From positions 12,458-24,715 of the forward strand of contig DHWI01000201.1 in the NCBI GenBank assembly GCA_002413095.1: a DNA stretch of 12,258 nt, read 5' to 3'. Positions within the stretch are counted from its first letter, which is position 1; each line of letters begins with the position of its first letter. Position numbers and translations under genes: made by a program. This document shows, piece by piece, positions 1 to 7,322 of the stretch. Origin of the DNA: Thermoleophilia bacterium UBA5186 (lineage in GTDB: Bacteria; Actinomycetota; Thermoleophilia; Gaiellales; Gaiellaceae). The notes under the pieces are model-generated. The model was not told the DNA's origin, did no database searches, and worked only from the letters and a program-made list of their open reading frames with translations.

Positions 1-245
1 GCGGTCAGCTCGCGGTAGACGAGCGGCTCGTGCGCGAGGAAGCCGACCTGCTCGCGCGTCGCGTCGACGTCCAGCTCGCCGGCGGTCGGCAGAGCGAGCC
101 CGGCGCAAAGACGCAGCAGCGTCGTCTTTCCCGATCCGTTCGCGCCCGTCACGAGCAGGAAGCCGCCGCGCGGGAGCTCGAAGTCGAGCCCGCGGAGCAC
201 GCGCTTGTCGCCGAACCGCTTCTCGACCTGCCGCGCGCTGATCAT
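1..245 (-). CDS. CcmA-like ABC transporter ATP-binding protein (N-terminal part, runs off the left edge)
   Basis: This is the first 81 codons of an ABC transporter ATPase; the rest lies beyond the left edge. The Walker A motif GANGSGKTT is at residues 34-42, preceded by the usual A-loop region ([15 protein letters not shown]). The stretch [15 protein letters not shown] (about 67-81) replaces the standard Q-loop and resembles CcmA, the ATPase of the haem exporter for cytochrome c maturation, and related small exporters. The Walker B, signature and H-loop regions are outside the window, so the substrate cannot be decided. The ATG at 245 lies 10 nt after the mogA stop on the same strand, which suggests it is the distal gene of the same transcript. 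The ABC ATPase call is firm; the CcmA assignment is a resemblance only, and neighbouring ccmB/ccmC genes would be needed to confirm it. Confidence 0.85.
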   Translation of the reverse strand, partial: MISARQVEKRFGDKRVLRGLDFELPRGGFLLVTGANGSGKTTLLRLCAGLALPTAGELDVDATREQVGFLAHEPLVYRELT

Positions 246-255
246 GCGGTCGAGT

Positions 256-735
256 CTACGTCTGCTCGTGCGCGGTCGGCTCGTTCGCGAGGAGCTCGAC
301 CGCGTGCTTCAGCGCGGGCTTCAGAACTTCGAAGCCGTCGCGCGCACCGCCCGGCGAGCCGGGCAGGTTGACGATCAGCGTGCGGTCGCGGACGCCGGCG
401 ACCCCGCGCGAGAGGAGTCCGTGCGGCGTCTTGGAGATCGAGTCCATCCGCAGCGCCTGGGCGATCCCCGGCGCCTGGCGGTCGAGCACCGACTCGGTCG
501 CCTCGGGGGTCACATCCCGCGCCGCGAGCCCCGTTCCGCCGGTGGTGATGATGACCTGCACGAGCGGCGTCAGCCGGCGCAGTGCGGTCGCGATCTGAAC
601 CCGCTCGTCGGGGACGACCTGCCGCTCGACCTCGTAGCCCTCGGCGAGGAGCAGCGCCTCGAGGAAGTCTCCGCTCTCATCCGCCCGTTCGCCGCTCGAG
701 ACGCCGTCGGAGATGGTGATGACGGCAGCCTTCAC
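256..735 (-). CDS. mog: MogA/MoaB family molybdenum cofactor biosynthesis protein
   Basis: A 159-aa protein of the MogA/MoaB family, which adenylylates molybdopterin (MPT-AMP formation) before molybdate insertion by MoeA. Family marks: the N-terminal strand [10 protein letters not shown] followed by [10 protein letters not shown] (about residues 2-22), the MPT-binding loop [17 protein letters not shown] (64-80), and [12 protein letters not shown] (123-134). The length is typical of single-domain MoaB/Mog proteins (about 160-190 aa). The start is a GTG at 735 that overlaps the moaC TGA by 3 nt within a GTGA, implying translational coupling. An upstream extension of this reading frame would only read through moaC out of frame. 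It works in the cytoplasm with MoeA, whose gene is about 9.5 kb away in this window. MogA and MoaB cannot be reliably told apart from the sequence alone. Confidence 0.92.
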   Translation of the reverse strand: MKAAVITISDGVSSGERADESGDFLEALLLAEGYEVERQVVPDERVQIATALRRLTPLVQVIITTGGTGLAARDVTPEATESVLDRQAPGIAQALRMDSISKTPHGLLSRGVAGVRDRTLIVNLPGSPGGARDGFEVLKPALKHAVELLANEPTAHEQT

Positions 736-1172
736 CCCTTCGTCTTCTCCAGCAGCCGCACCTCGGAGACGACCATCTCCTTGTCGATCGCCTTCGCCAT
801 GTCGTAGACGGTCAGGGCCGCCACGGAGGCCGCGACGAGGGCCTCCATCTCGACCCCCGTCTGGGCGGTCGTCTCCGCCGAAGCCGTGATCTCGACCGAG
901 CCCTCGCCGACCTCGAGCGTCACCTCGACGTGCGAGAGCGGCAGCGGATGGCAGAGCGGGATCAGCTCGCTCGTCCGCTTCGCGGCCATGATCCCGGCCA
1001 GCTGGGCCGTCGTCAGCGCGTCTCCCTTCGGCAGCTCGCGCAGGCGGCGCGCCGTCTCGGGCGCCATGCGCACACTCGCGCTCGCGACCGCGCGGCGGCG
1101 CGACTCGGGCTTTCCGCCGACATCGACCATGCGCACGCCTCCGGACTCGTCCACGTGGGACAGGTCGCTCAT
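732..1172 (-). CDS. moaC: Cyclic pyranopterin monophosphate synthase MoaC
   Basis: A 146-aa MoaC. With MoaA it converts GTP to cyclic pyranopterin monophosphate, the first Moco intermediate; MoaC forms the pterin and cyclic phosphate from 3',8-cyclo-GTP. Conserved blocks are all present: MVDVGGK (15-21), [20 protein letters not shown] (47-66), [15 protein letters not shown] (70-84), [20 protein letters not shown] (105-124) and MAKAIDK (125-131). The last block carries the Asp and Lys that align with the catalytic pair of E. coli MoaC. It is slightly shorter than the E. coli protein (about 160 aa) at both ends. The ATG at 1172 overlaps the stop of the aldehyde dehydrogenase gene (ATGA), and its own TGA overlaps the mogA GTG, so it sits in the middle of a coupled run. 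The partner MoaA is not in the window. Confidence 0.96.
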   Translation of the reverse strand: MSDLSHVDESGGVRMVDVGGKPESRRRAVASASVRMAPETARRLRELPKGDALTTAQLAGIMAAKRTSELIPLCHPLPLSHVEVTLEVGEGSVEITASAETTAQTGVEMEALVAASVAALTVYDMAKAIDKEMVVSEVRLLEKTKG

Positions 1173-2737
1173 CCGCGGTACCGGCGAGCGAGCCGCAGCA
1201 GTCCGCGGCGGAAGCGCCACGCGGCACCGAGCCGCGCGCGCACCCCGCTCCCGTAAAGGGCGCCGAGCACGCCGCGAAACCCGTCGACGACGCGGGCGTC
1301 GTACGGGTACCACCATGGCGAGCGCAATCGCCCGCGATCGAGATCCGTGAACTTGATGCTGGAGCACTCGTAGAGGCCGTGCTTCGAGTGCGTTCGGCCA
1401 AAGCCGGAATCCTTGACCCCGCCCCACGCAGCCTGACCCGCCCCGAAGGAGTACGCGACGTCGTTCGTCCAGACCATCCCCGCATCGAGCTGCCGCGCGA
1501 TCCGCCGCGCACGCTTCTCGTCACTCGTCCAGACGCTCGCGCCGAGCCCGTACCGCGACGCGTTCGCCAGCCTGACCGCCTCCTCCTCGCCGCTGAACGG
1601 CGCCACGGTCACGACCGGACCGAACACCTCCTCGCCGAGCTCGGCGCCCGAGAGCACCGTCGGCTCGTAGAACCACCCGGGAAGCTCGGTCTCCGCGCGC
1701 CGGCCACCCACCACCACTTCGGCACCGTTCGACCGGGCTTCCTCGACGAGCCGCTCCACGCGGTCGCGCTGCTCTTCGGAGATGAGCGGGCCGAGCTGCG
1801 TCGTCGCGTCCTCGCCACGCCCGAGGCGGAGCCGTGTGGCCGAAGCGGCCAGCCTGCTGAGGAACTTCTCGTAGGCGCTGTCCTCGACGTAGAGCCGCTC
1901 GACGCTCGTGCAGACCTGGCCGCAGTTGAGGAACGCGCCCCAGAGCGCGCCGTCGACCGCGCGGTCGAGATCGGCGTCCGCGAAGACGAGCATCGGATCC
2001 TGTCCGCCGAGCTCGAGACTGACGGGCCGCAGGAGCGCGCCGCACTCGGTGGCGATCCGCGCGCCCACGGCCGCCGAGCCGGTGAAGAAGACCTTCGCGA
2101 TCCCGGCAGCCCGCACGAGCTCGCGTCCCACTTCGCCGTCGCCCTGGACGATCTGGACAAGACCCTTCGGCGCGGCGGAGAACGCGTGCTCGATCCACAT
2201 CGCCGTGAGCGGAGTCAGCTCGGACGGCTTGACCAGCACCGCGTTGCCGCCAGCGACCGCGGTGGCGACCTGGCCGAATGGGATCGCAAACGGGAAGTTC
2301 CACGGCGAGACGATCGCGACCACCCCGAGCGGCTCGTAGTCGAGGTACGCGCGCTTGTGCTGAAGGTAAGGCTGCGGCATTCCGAGCCTCTCGCGGGCTA
2401 GCACCTTCTCGGCGTTCCGAGCCATCCAGCGCGCCTGGTCCACGGCGGGCAGGAGCTCGCTCGTGAACGACTCGGCAAGCGGCTTGCCGGTCTCGGCGGT
2501 GACGGTCGCGGCCACCTCGTCCATCTGCTCGACCACGAACCGAATCGCCGAGTCGAGGACGCGGCGCCGCTCCTCGAAGGGCGTCCGGCTCCAGCTCCCC
2601 TGAGCAGCGCGCGCGATCGCGACGAGCCTGGGCAGTTCTGCCGGATCGGTGAGCGGAACCGCGCCGACCGACTCGAGCGTCGCCGGGTTGAACGAGCGGA
2701 GCTCAGGCGCCTCGACGCGCTCCGTCGTGGCAGTCAT
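1169..2737 (-). CDS. NAD(P)-dependent aldehyde dehydrogenase with a basic C-terminal extension
   Basis: A 522-aa ALDH-superfamily enzyme that oxidises an aldehyde to its acid. All catalytic elements are visible: [10 protein letters not shown] with the oxyanion Asn147, NAVLVKPSE with the cofactor-binding Lys170, LELGG with the general base Glu242, NCGQVCTS with the nucleophile Cys276, and EEVFGPV (369-375). The core ends near residue 468. After it come about 55 extra residues starting RSPWWYPYD and rich in Arg and Trp, reading as one or two basic amphipathic helices; this could touch a membrane or an oligomer partner (inference). The ATG at 2737 overlaps the TGA of the GT20 gene upstream (ATGA), so I prefer it to an in-frame start 57 nt further up, which would lie inside that gene. 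The substrate is unknown; fatty or other hydrophobic aldehydes would suit the tail, but this is a guess. Confidence 0.95.
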   Translation of the reverse strand: MTATTERVEAPELRSFNPATLESVGAVPLTDPAELPRLVAIARAAQGSWSRTPFEERRRVLDSAIRFVVEQMDEVAATVTAETGKPLAESFTSELLPAVDQARWMARNAEKVLARERLGMPQPYLQHKRAYLDYEPLGVVAIVSPWNFPFAIPFGQVATAVAGGNAVLVKPSELTPLTAMWIEHAFSAAPKGLVQIVQGDGEVGRELVRAAGIAKVFFTGSAAVGARIATECGALLRPVSLELGGQDPMLVFADADLDRAVDGALWGAFLNCGQVCTSVERLYVEDSAYEKFLSRLAASATRLRLGRGEDATTQLGPLISEEQRDRVERLVEEARSNGAEVVVGGRRAETELPGWFYEPTVLSGAELGEEVFGPVVTVAPFSGEEEAVRLANASRYGLGASVWTSDEKRARRIARQLDAGMVWTNDVAYSFGAGQAAWGGVKDSGFGRTHSKHGLYECSSIKFTDLDRGRLRSPWWYPYDARVVDGFRGVLGALYGSGVRARLGAAWRFRRGLLRLARRYRG

Positions 2738-4191
2738 GCCCGAATCGTAGTGCCGCGGACGGCGTCGAGATCGGCGAGCTGGGCGGCGATCCACGCACCG
2801 ACGTCGTGCTCGCGGACGTGCGCGCGGATCGCCTCGACGAAGCGGCGCCGGTCTTCGGCTCCCAGCTCGAGCGCCTCGTGGATCGCCTCAGACTGGCCGC
2901 CGACGTCGAACGGGTTCACAGTCAGCGCCCACTCGCCGAGCTCCTCGTGCACGCCGGCGTTCTCCGAGAGGATCAAGACCCCGTCGCGCTGGTTCACCAG
3001 CGGCGCCTCCTTCGCAACGAGGTTCAGCCCGTCGAAGATCGCGTTCACGAGCAGGACGTCGTATTGCTTGTACGCGGCGACCGCCTGCGGGAAGTTGTCG
3101 GCGATCTGGAGGTCGATCGGCGTCCAGCCCTCCTTCTGGAAGCGGTCGTTCACCTGCCGCGCCGTGCGCTGGATCGCTCCGAGGTACTCGGCATACTCGG
3201 GGATGTCCTGCCGGGACGGGTCCAGTAGCGCCAGCATCCCGACACGGCCGTGCATCTCCGGGTGCGACGCGAGATAGAGCTCGAAGGCGCGGAAGCCGCG
3301 GACGACGTTCTTCGAGGGGTCGGTCCGATCGACGCGCAGGATGAGCCGCTCCGGCCGCCGCGCTTCGATCTCCCGCTCCTCGGCGAGCACCGCTTCGCTG
3401 TCGGCGAGCGCGTCGAACTCCTGCGGATCGACGGAGATCGGATGCGCGGTCGCGAGCGTGCGGCGGCCGCGGTGGATCGCGGCGTCTCCCTCCACCGTCG
3501 CCTCGCAGGTGTCGCGCGCGGAGCGGACGAAATTGCGCCGCCAGCGCTCCGTGTGGAAGCCGACGACGTCGTTCGCGAGCAGGCCGTCGTGGATCGCAAA
3601 GCGGATGTCCTCCGGGAGGAGGCGCCAGTAGTCGGCCTGCGGCCATGGGATGTGGACGAAATGGGACAGAGTCGCGTCGGGGAGGGCGTCGCGAACGAAC
3701 CTCGGGGCGAGGTACAGGTGGTAGTCGTGGAAGCAGACGGCGGCCTCCGGCTCCTGCTCGAGCTCGGCGATCACCGCCTCGGCGAACGCGCGATTGACCG
3801 TGGAGTACCCGTCCTCCCACGCGGTGGCGAAGCCGCGATCGAGGTTCGGCGTGTGCCCGAGCTCCCACAGGTAGTGCTGGAGGAACCACAGCATCGGGTT
3901 CGCGACGACGTTGTAGAACCAGTCGTAGGCCTGCGGGTCGTGGGCGACCAGGCGCAGGCGATACGCGGCGCCGTCCCGCGCGGACTCCTCGTTGTTGCCT
4001 TCTAAGGCAACGAGGCGGTCTTCGTCGGACATCGCGCTGGCGATCCAGGTCACGTCGTGGTGGGAGACCAGGCTGCGGAGCGCGGTGACGAGACCCCCGC
4101 CCCCGCGTCGGGCGACACGTTCGCCGCCCTCGCGCGAGTACGAGACCGGCCCGCGGTTGGAGACGACGATCAGCTTGCGGCGCTCACCCAC
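2734..4191 (-). CDS. otsA: Trehalose-6-phosphate synthase-like glycosyltransferase (GT20)
   Basis: A 485-aa GT20 enzyme, expected to transfer glucose from a nucleotide sugar to glucose-6-phosphate to give trehalose-6-phosphate. Family blocks: VVSNRGP (9-15), the glycine loop RGGGGLVTAL (29-38), FYNVVANPMLWFLQHY (92-107), FHDYHLYLAP (154-163), HIPWPQ (180-185), GFHTERWRRNF (211-221) and DGLNLVAKE (387-395, nucleotide-sugar binding). The basic phosphate-binding block is unusual: RVDRTDPSKN (286-295) where E. coli OtsA has an RLDYIKG-like stretch, so the Arg-Lys spacing is longer. This suggests a separate GT20 clade and leaves the acceptor or donor less certain. No OtsB phosphatase domain is fused or adjacent. 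The start is a GTG at 4191, 20 nt after the treT stop; its own TGA overlaps the ALDH start. It is cytoplasmic and probably co-transcribed with treT. Confidence 0.9.
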   Translation of the reverse strand: MGERRKLIVVSNRGPVSYSREGGERVARRGGGGLVTALRSLVSHHDVTWIASAMSDEDRLVALEGNNEESARDGAAYRLRLVAHDPQAYDWFYNVVANPMLWFLQHYLWELGHTPNLDRGFATAWEDGYSTVNRAFAEAVIAELEQEPEAAVCFHDYHLYLAPRFVRDALPDATLSHFVHIPWPQADYWRLLPEDIRFAIHDGLLANDVVGFHTERWRRNFVRSARDTCEATVEGDAAIHRGRRTLATAHPISVDPQEFDALADSEAVLAEEREIEARRPERLILRVDRTDPSKNVVRGFRAFELYLASHPEMHGRVGMLALLDPSRQDIPEYAEYLGAIQRTARQVNDRFQKEGWTPIDLQIADNFPQAVAAYKQYDVLLVNAIFDGLNLVAKEAPLVNQRDGVLILSENAGVHEELGEWALTVNPFDVGGQSEAIHEALELGAEDRRRFVEAIRAHVREHDVGAWIAAQLADLDAVRGTTIRA

Positions 4192-4211
4192 AGCGCCGAG
4201 CGTACCGCCGC

Positions 4212-5492
4212 TCAGGCGCCGGCAGCGACCGTCGCGACCTCTGCGCCGGCCGTGTCGAGCCCGTGCAGCCGGTTGAAGAGGACGAGCCAGTCGCGGAGCA
4301 AGCGTGGCGTCAGGAAATGGCGGCGCACGTACTCCTTGCCGCGCAGAGCGCGCTGCCGCGCCTCAGCCGGGTCGCGCAGGATCTCGAGGCAGGCCTCCGC
4401 GCACTCCATCGACGAATCGACGAGCCAGCCGGTCTCGCCGTCGGTGATCTGCGTGACGATGCCGCCGACGCGGCCAGCCACCGTCGGCCGCGTCTTCCAC
4501 AGCGACTCGGTCACGGTGAGGCCGAAGCCCTCCTTGATCGACTTCTGGATCACCGCGCCCGAGTGCACCTGGAAGGCGTTCACCTCGACCGAACCGACGT
4601 TGTTGAGGTTCGAGAGGATGTAGATGTCCGGGTCGCCGGCAGCGTACGAGACCGTCTGGTTGTAGAAGTCCCAGCCCTCCGGGTCGTCGTGCGCCATCGA
4701 GCCGACGAGCGCGAGCTGGACGTCGGGGAACTGCTGCTTGACGACACGGTAGGCGTCGATCACGCCGAGCGGGTCCTTCCAGGGATCGAAGCGGGAGACC
4801 TGGGTGAGCAGCGGCCGCTCGACATCGATTCCGAACTGGTCGACGATGTAGGCGGCGTCCTCGGCCGAGAGCGCCATGTTCTTCGGCGCGAGCGGGTCGA
4901 TCGCCGGCGGCCAGATGTAGCACTCGGGCAGGCCGCTCGCCTTCGGCACGTACTCGCGCATGTGGAAGATCGCTGCGTCGTAGCGGCCGAGCGACGGGAT
5001 GATGAAGTCGAAGACGTCACGGTTCGGCGTCGAGAAGTCGATGTGCCCGCGCCAGATCCATTTGGCGTTCGAGTCCGGGAAGAAGTCGATCATCCCGACG
5101 GGCTGAGGGTCGTGGACGATCACGAAGTCGTACTCGTCCTCGAACTGCTTCGCGTTCAGCTCCTGGTAGCGGCGGAACGTCTGTTGTTGCTCCTCGGTCA
5201 GGCCCTGCGGGTTGCCCTGCAGTGCGTTGTGGATCGTCTTCGTGACCTCGAAGAACTCGTTCTCGCCCTGGATGATCCGCCACTCGACCTCGAGCCCCGC
5301 GTCCTGCATCAGCGGAACGAGCGTGTAGTTGATCTCGGCGACTCCGCCTCCGAAGGCCGTGGCCGAGAGGTGCACGACGCGCTTGCCCGCGAGCGGCTCG
5401 GCAAGGCGGCGGATCTCGTCCATCAGCCCGCGCGTAGCGATGGTCGCGTAGTCCGCGAGCGACTTGTGACCGGTGTTTACCTGTTGGAGCAT
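4212..5492 (-). CDS. treT: Trehalose glycosyltransferring synthase TreT (GT4)
   Basis: A 426-aa GT-B fold glycosyltransferase matching TreT, which makes trehalose in one step from a nucleoside-diphosphate glucose and free glucose. Marks: GGGVAEINYTLVPL near the N-terminus (48-61, acceptor-side glycine loop), the region QGENEFFEVTKTIHNALQGN (75-94) that is characteristic of TreT, HDPQPVGM (127-134), WIWRGHIDFS (145-154), QVSRFDPWKDPLGVIDAYR (231-249), and the GT4 E-x7-E motif EGFGLTVTE (321-329). Length and architecture agree with archaeal, Thermotoga and Rubrobacter enzymes. The ATG at 5492 is preceded by a short leader with no strong Shine-Dalgarno. It starts a co-oriented run treT-GT20-ALDH-moaC-mog-ABC. 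The GT20 gene follows after 20 nt, so two trehalose routes are encoded together. Donor specificity (UDP- or ADP-glucose) cannot be read from the sequence. Confidence 0.92.
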   Translation of the reverse strand: MLQQVNTGHKSLADYATIATRGLMDEIRRLAEPLAGKRVVHLSATAFGGGVAEINYTLVPLMQDAGLEVEWRIIQGENEFFEVTKTIHNALQGNPQGLTEEQQQTFRRYQELNAKQFEDEYDFVIVHDPQPVGMIDFFPDSNAKWIWRGHIDFSTPNRDVFDFIIPSLGRYDAAIFHMREYVPKASGLPECYIWPPAIDPLAPKNMALSAEDAAYIVDQFGIDVERPLLTQVSRFDPWKDPLGVIDAYRVVKQQFPDVQLALVGSMAHDDPEGWDFYNQTVSYAAGDPDIYILSNLNNVGSVEVNAFQVHSGAVIQKSIKEGFGLTVTESLWKTRPTVAGRVGGIVTQITDGETGWLVDSSMECAEACLEILRDPAEARQRALRGKEYVRRHFLTPRLLRDWLVLFNRLHGLDTAGAEVATVAAGA

Positions 5493-5548
5493 GGGCGTCG
5501 AGGCGAGGGTCTAGGCCGAGACCAGCACGCGAGAATAGCTACAAGAAC

Positions 5549-5974
5549 CTAGGTCGGGAGGACCTTGACGAACCGGAGTCGCGAGCCGGTTCCGCCGGCG
5601 CGCTCTCCGACCTCGAACTCGTCGGCGATCGCCCGGATGATCGCGATCCCGAGGCCGCCTTCGGTGAGCTCGTCCGCCTTCTCCGTCTCGCCGGCCTCGA
5701 AGCCTTCCCCCTCGTCGAGAACCTCGATCACGAGCCTGTCCTCGTGGAGCTCATAGAGGATCTCGACGCTGCCCTCCCGGTCGGCGTAGGCGTGGCGCAC
5801 CGAGTTCGAGCAAGCCTCGGTCAGGGCGAGCTTGAGGTCGGCGAGGGTCTCGTCGGGGAGCGGGCGCAGCCGCGACAACCCGGTCAGGGCAAGCCGGCAC
5901 AGCGTGATGTATTCCGGCTTGGCCGGAATCGTCAGCCGAACCGCTCGAGTCCCGTTGTCTTCCGCGCCGCCCAT
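5549..5974 (-). CDS. RsbW/SpoIIAB-like anti-sigma factor (serine-protein kinase ATPase)
   Basis: A 141-aa single-domain GHKL ATPase (HATPase_c_2), the family in which RsbW and SpoIIAB bind and inhibit a sigma factor and phosphorylate an anti-anti-sigma protein. Marks: the N-box LKLALTEACSNSVRHAY (47-63) with Glu53 and Asn57, the G1 box VLDEGEGF (85-92), and the G2 box GGLGIAIIRAIAD (106-118). There is no sensor or membrane segment. I chose the ATG at 5974 because GAAGGA lies about 9 nt upstream of it. A GTG at 5998 in the same frame has no such site and falls inside an inverted repeat. No sigma factor or anti-anti-sigma gene is next to it, so its partner is encoded elsewhere. treT begins 56 nt downstream on the same strand, so read-through or joint control with trehalose synthesis is possible but unproven. 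Confidence 0.88.
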   Translation of the reverse strand: MGGAEDNGTRAVRLTIPAKPEYITLCRLALTGLSRLRPLPDETLADLKLALTEACSNSVRHAYADREGSVEILYELHEDRLVIEVLDEGEGFEAGETEKADELTEGGLGIAIIRAIADEFEVGERAGGTGSRLRFVKVLPT

Positions 5975-5992
5975 ACGTGCGATTCCTTCAGC

Positions 5993-6026
5993 TTTCACCA
6001 GAAAGATCTACTTCCATCTGGCGAAA
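5993..6026. promoter_or_regulatory. Inverted repeat in the leader of the anti-sigma gene
   Basis: TTTCACCAGA (5993-6002) and TCTGGCGAAA (6017-6026) form 10-bp arms with a single mismatch, separated by 14 bp. In RNA from the minus strand the mismatch becomes a G-U pair, so all ten positions pair. It ends 18 bp upstream of the chosen ATG (5974) of the anti-sigma gene. It may be a dimeric operator or a leader hairpin. The symmetry is seen directly; the function is inferred. Confidence 0.45.
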
Positions 6027-6047
6027 TTTCCAAACGGCCCCGTGAAT

Positions 6048-6059
6048 CCTCCGCGGAGG
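6048..6059. terminator. Short GC palindrome downstream of htrA, possible terminator stem
   Basis: CCTCCGCGGAGG is a perfect 12-bp palindrome in the 121-bp gap between htrA (stop at 6096) and the anti-sigma gene (start at 5974), both on the minus strand. It could form a small stem at the end of the htrA transcript, but no T-run follows and GC-rich DNA yields such palindromes by chance. The gap otherwise holds only the inverted repeat nearer to the anti-sigma start. Confidence 0.2.
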
Positions 6060-6095
6060 CTTCTTGCCCCGCGGCGCAAAACCTAACCTGCACCT

Positions 6096-7295
6096 CTAGG
6101 GATTCACCGGCCGCGCCCCGAGGTGGACCCGGATCAGACGGCGGCGCCCGTTCCGGTACACGGTGAGGGTGACCGTCTGCCCGGGAAGGCGCGTCGAGAT
6201 CGCGCGGACGACGTCGTCGCCATTACGGATCGGCTCGCGGTCGACCGCGACGACCAGATCGCCGCCGAGCCGGAAGGACAGATCTCCGAAGATCACCGTG
6301 CGCGTGCCGCCGCGGAGCCCGGCGCGCTCGGCCGGGGTGCCCAAGCCGACCGAGGTCACGACCGCGCCGCGCAACACGGGGAAACCGAAGTGGCGTGCGA
6401 GCGACGGGGTCAGCTCCTCGGTCTCGACTCCCGCGTACCCATACGCGACGCGGCCGCTCGCCACGAGTTGGTCCATCGACCGCTTCGCCGCGTCGATCGG
6501 GATTGCGAAGCCGACGCTTGCGTCGTTGCCGCCCGACTGCGTGTCGATCTGCGCGTTGATGCCGACCACGCGCCCTCGGGCGTCGAATAGCGGCCCGCCC
6601 GAGTTTCCATGCGTAATCGGAGCGTCGGTCTGGAGCGCGTCGACGATGCTGTACTGCGACGTCAGCGAGTCGATCCTGCGGCGGGCGGACACCACGCCGA
6701 CAGCGAGCGAGTTCTCGTTCCCGAGCGGGCTCCCGATCGCCGCGACCGGGTTCCCCACGCCGACCCGGTCCGAGTCGCCGAGCGGAACCGGGCGCAGCGG
6801 ATGGGCGCCGGGGTCGAGCTTCAGCAGCCCGACGTCGTCGAAGATGTCCCAGCCGACGACACTCGCACGGACGCGGTCGTGGTCGCTGAACTCGACGTAG
6901 AGCCGCGACGCGGCACGCGCCGGCTGCCCTGGCGCGGCCTCGCCGGCATCGGTGATCACGTGGGAGTTGGTCAGCACGTAGCCCGTGGGCGACACCACGA
7001 AGCCGGAGCCCTGTGAGCTCGAACTCGGGCGGTTGCTGAAGTACGCGAAGACCGTCACGACCCCAGCGGCGCGGGCCGCGTAGATCCTCGCCGGGTCGAA
7101 GCCGTTACCCAGCAGCGGCTTGAGCGAGCCTCGGACGGCGAGCGGAGCCGCGGCAGGGCGCGCCGCCGCGCCCGTCTCGACCACGACCGTCTTCGTTCCG
7201 CCGAGCGTGTTGGTCGCCCGGCCGATCAAAACGGCGGCCAAACCGCCGAAAAGCGCGGCTGCGACCGTTATCGCGCCGATGCGAGCCCAGCCCAT
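6096..7295 (-). CDS. HtrA/DegP-type membrane-anchored serine protease with PDZ domain
   Basis: A 399-aa trypsin-like protease for extracytoplasmic protein quality control or regulated cleavage. Order of parts: an N-terminal membrane anchor (about 5-25, uncleaved type), a low-complexity Ala/Pro linker (about 40-60), a chymotrypsin-fold domain (about 65-280), and one PDZ domain (about 285-395, with AYGYAGVETEEL at its start). The catalytic triad is intact: His112 in LTNSHVITD, Asp154 in FDDVGLLKL, and Ser232 in THGNSGGPLFD. The length fits actinobacterial HtrA/PepD proteins with a single PDZ. The ATG at 7295 is preceded by only a weak GAGG. The gene lies 27 nt downstream of a degraded two-component fragment on the same strand, an order reminiscent of mprA-mprB-pepD in mycobacteria. 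It may therefore have lost its original regulator. Confidence 0.95.
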   Translation of the reverse strand: MGWARIGAITVAAALFGGLAAVLIGRATNTLGGTKTVVVETGAAARPAAAPLAVRGSLKPLLGNGFDPARIYAARAAGVVTVFAYFSNRPSSSSQGSGFVVSPTGYVLTNSHVITDAGEAAPGQPARAASRLYVEFSDHDRVRASVVGWDIFDDVGLLKLDPGAHPLRPVPLGDSDRVGVGNPVAAIGSPLGNENSLAVGVVSARRRIDSLTSQYSIVDALQTDAPITHGNSGGPLFDARGRVVGINAQIDTQSGGNDASVGFAIPIDAAKRSMDQLVASGRVAYGYAGVETEELTPSLARHFGFPVLRGAVVTSVGLGTPAERAGLRGGTRTVIFGDLSFRLGGDLVVAVDREPIRNGDDVVRAISTRLPGQTVTLTVYRNGRRRLIRVHLGARPVNP

Positions 7296-7322
7296 GCCTC
7301 GTTCGAGCCTAGCTGGAAGGGT

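Noticed and set aside
256..1524. 422-codon reading of mogA with a long N-terminal extension
   Set aside because: The extension runs through moaC and the ALDH end in a wrong frame and is Arg/Gly-rich. MogA homology begins at the GTG at 735.
5493..5548. Promoter for treT in the 56-bp gap
   Set aside because: Some AT-richer bases are present on the minus strand, but I could not find a convincing -35/-10 pair or Shine-Dalgarno.
4263..5552. 429-codon plus-strand open frame opposite treT
   Set aside because: Antisense shadow of TreT with Leu/Arg/Val/Glu low-complexity composition; no family motif.
5975..6095. Sigma-B-like promoter (GTTT...GGGTAT) upstream of the anti-sigma gene
   Set aside because: GTTT occurs on the minus strand, but the downstream element is only GGAAGT at the expected spacing; too weak to call.
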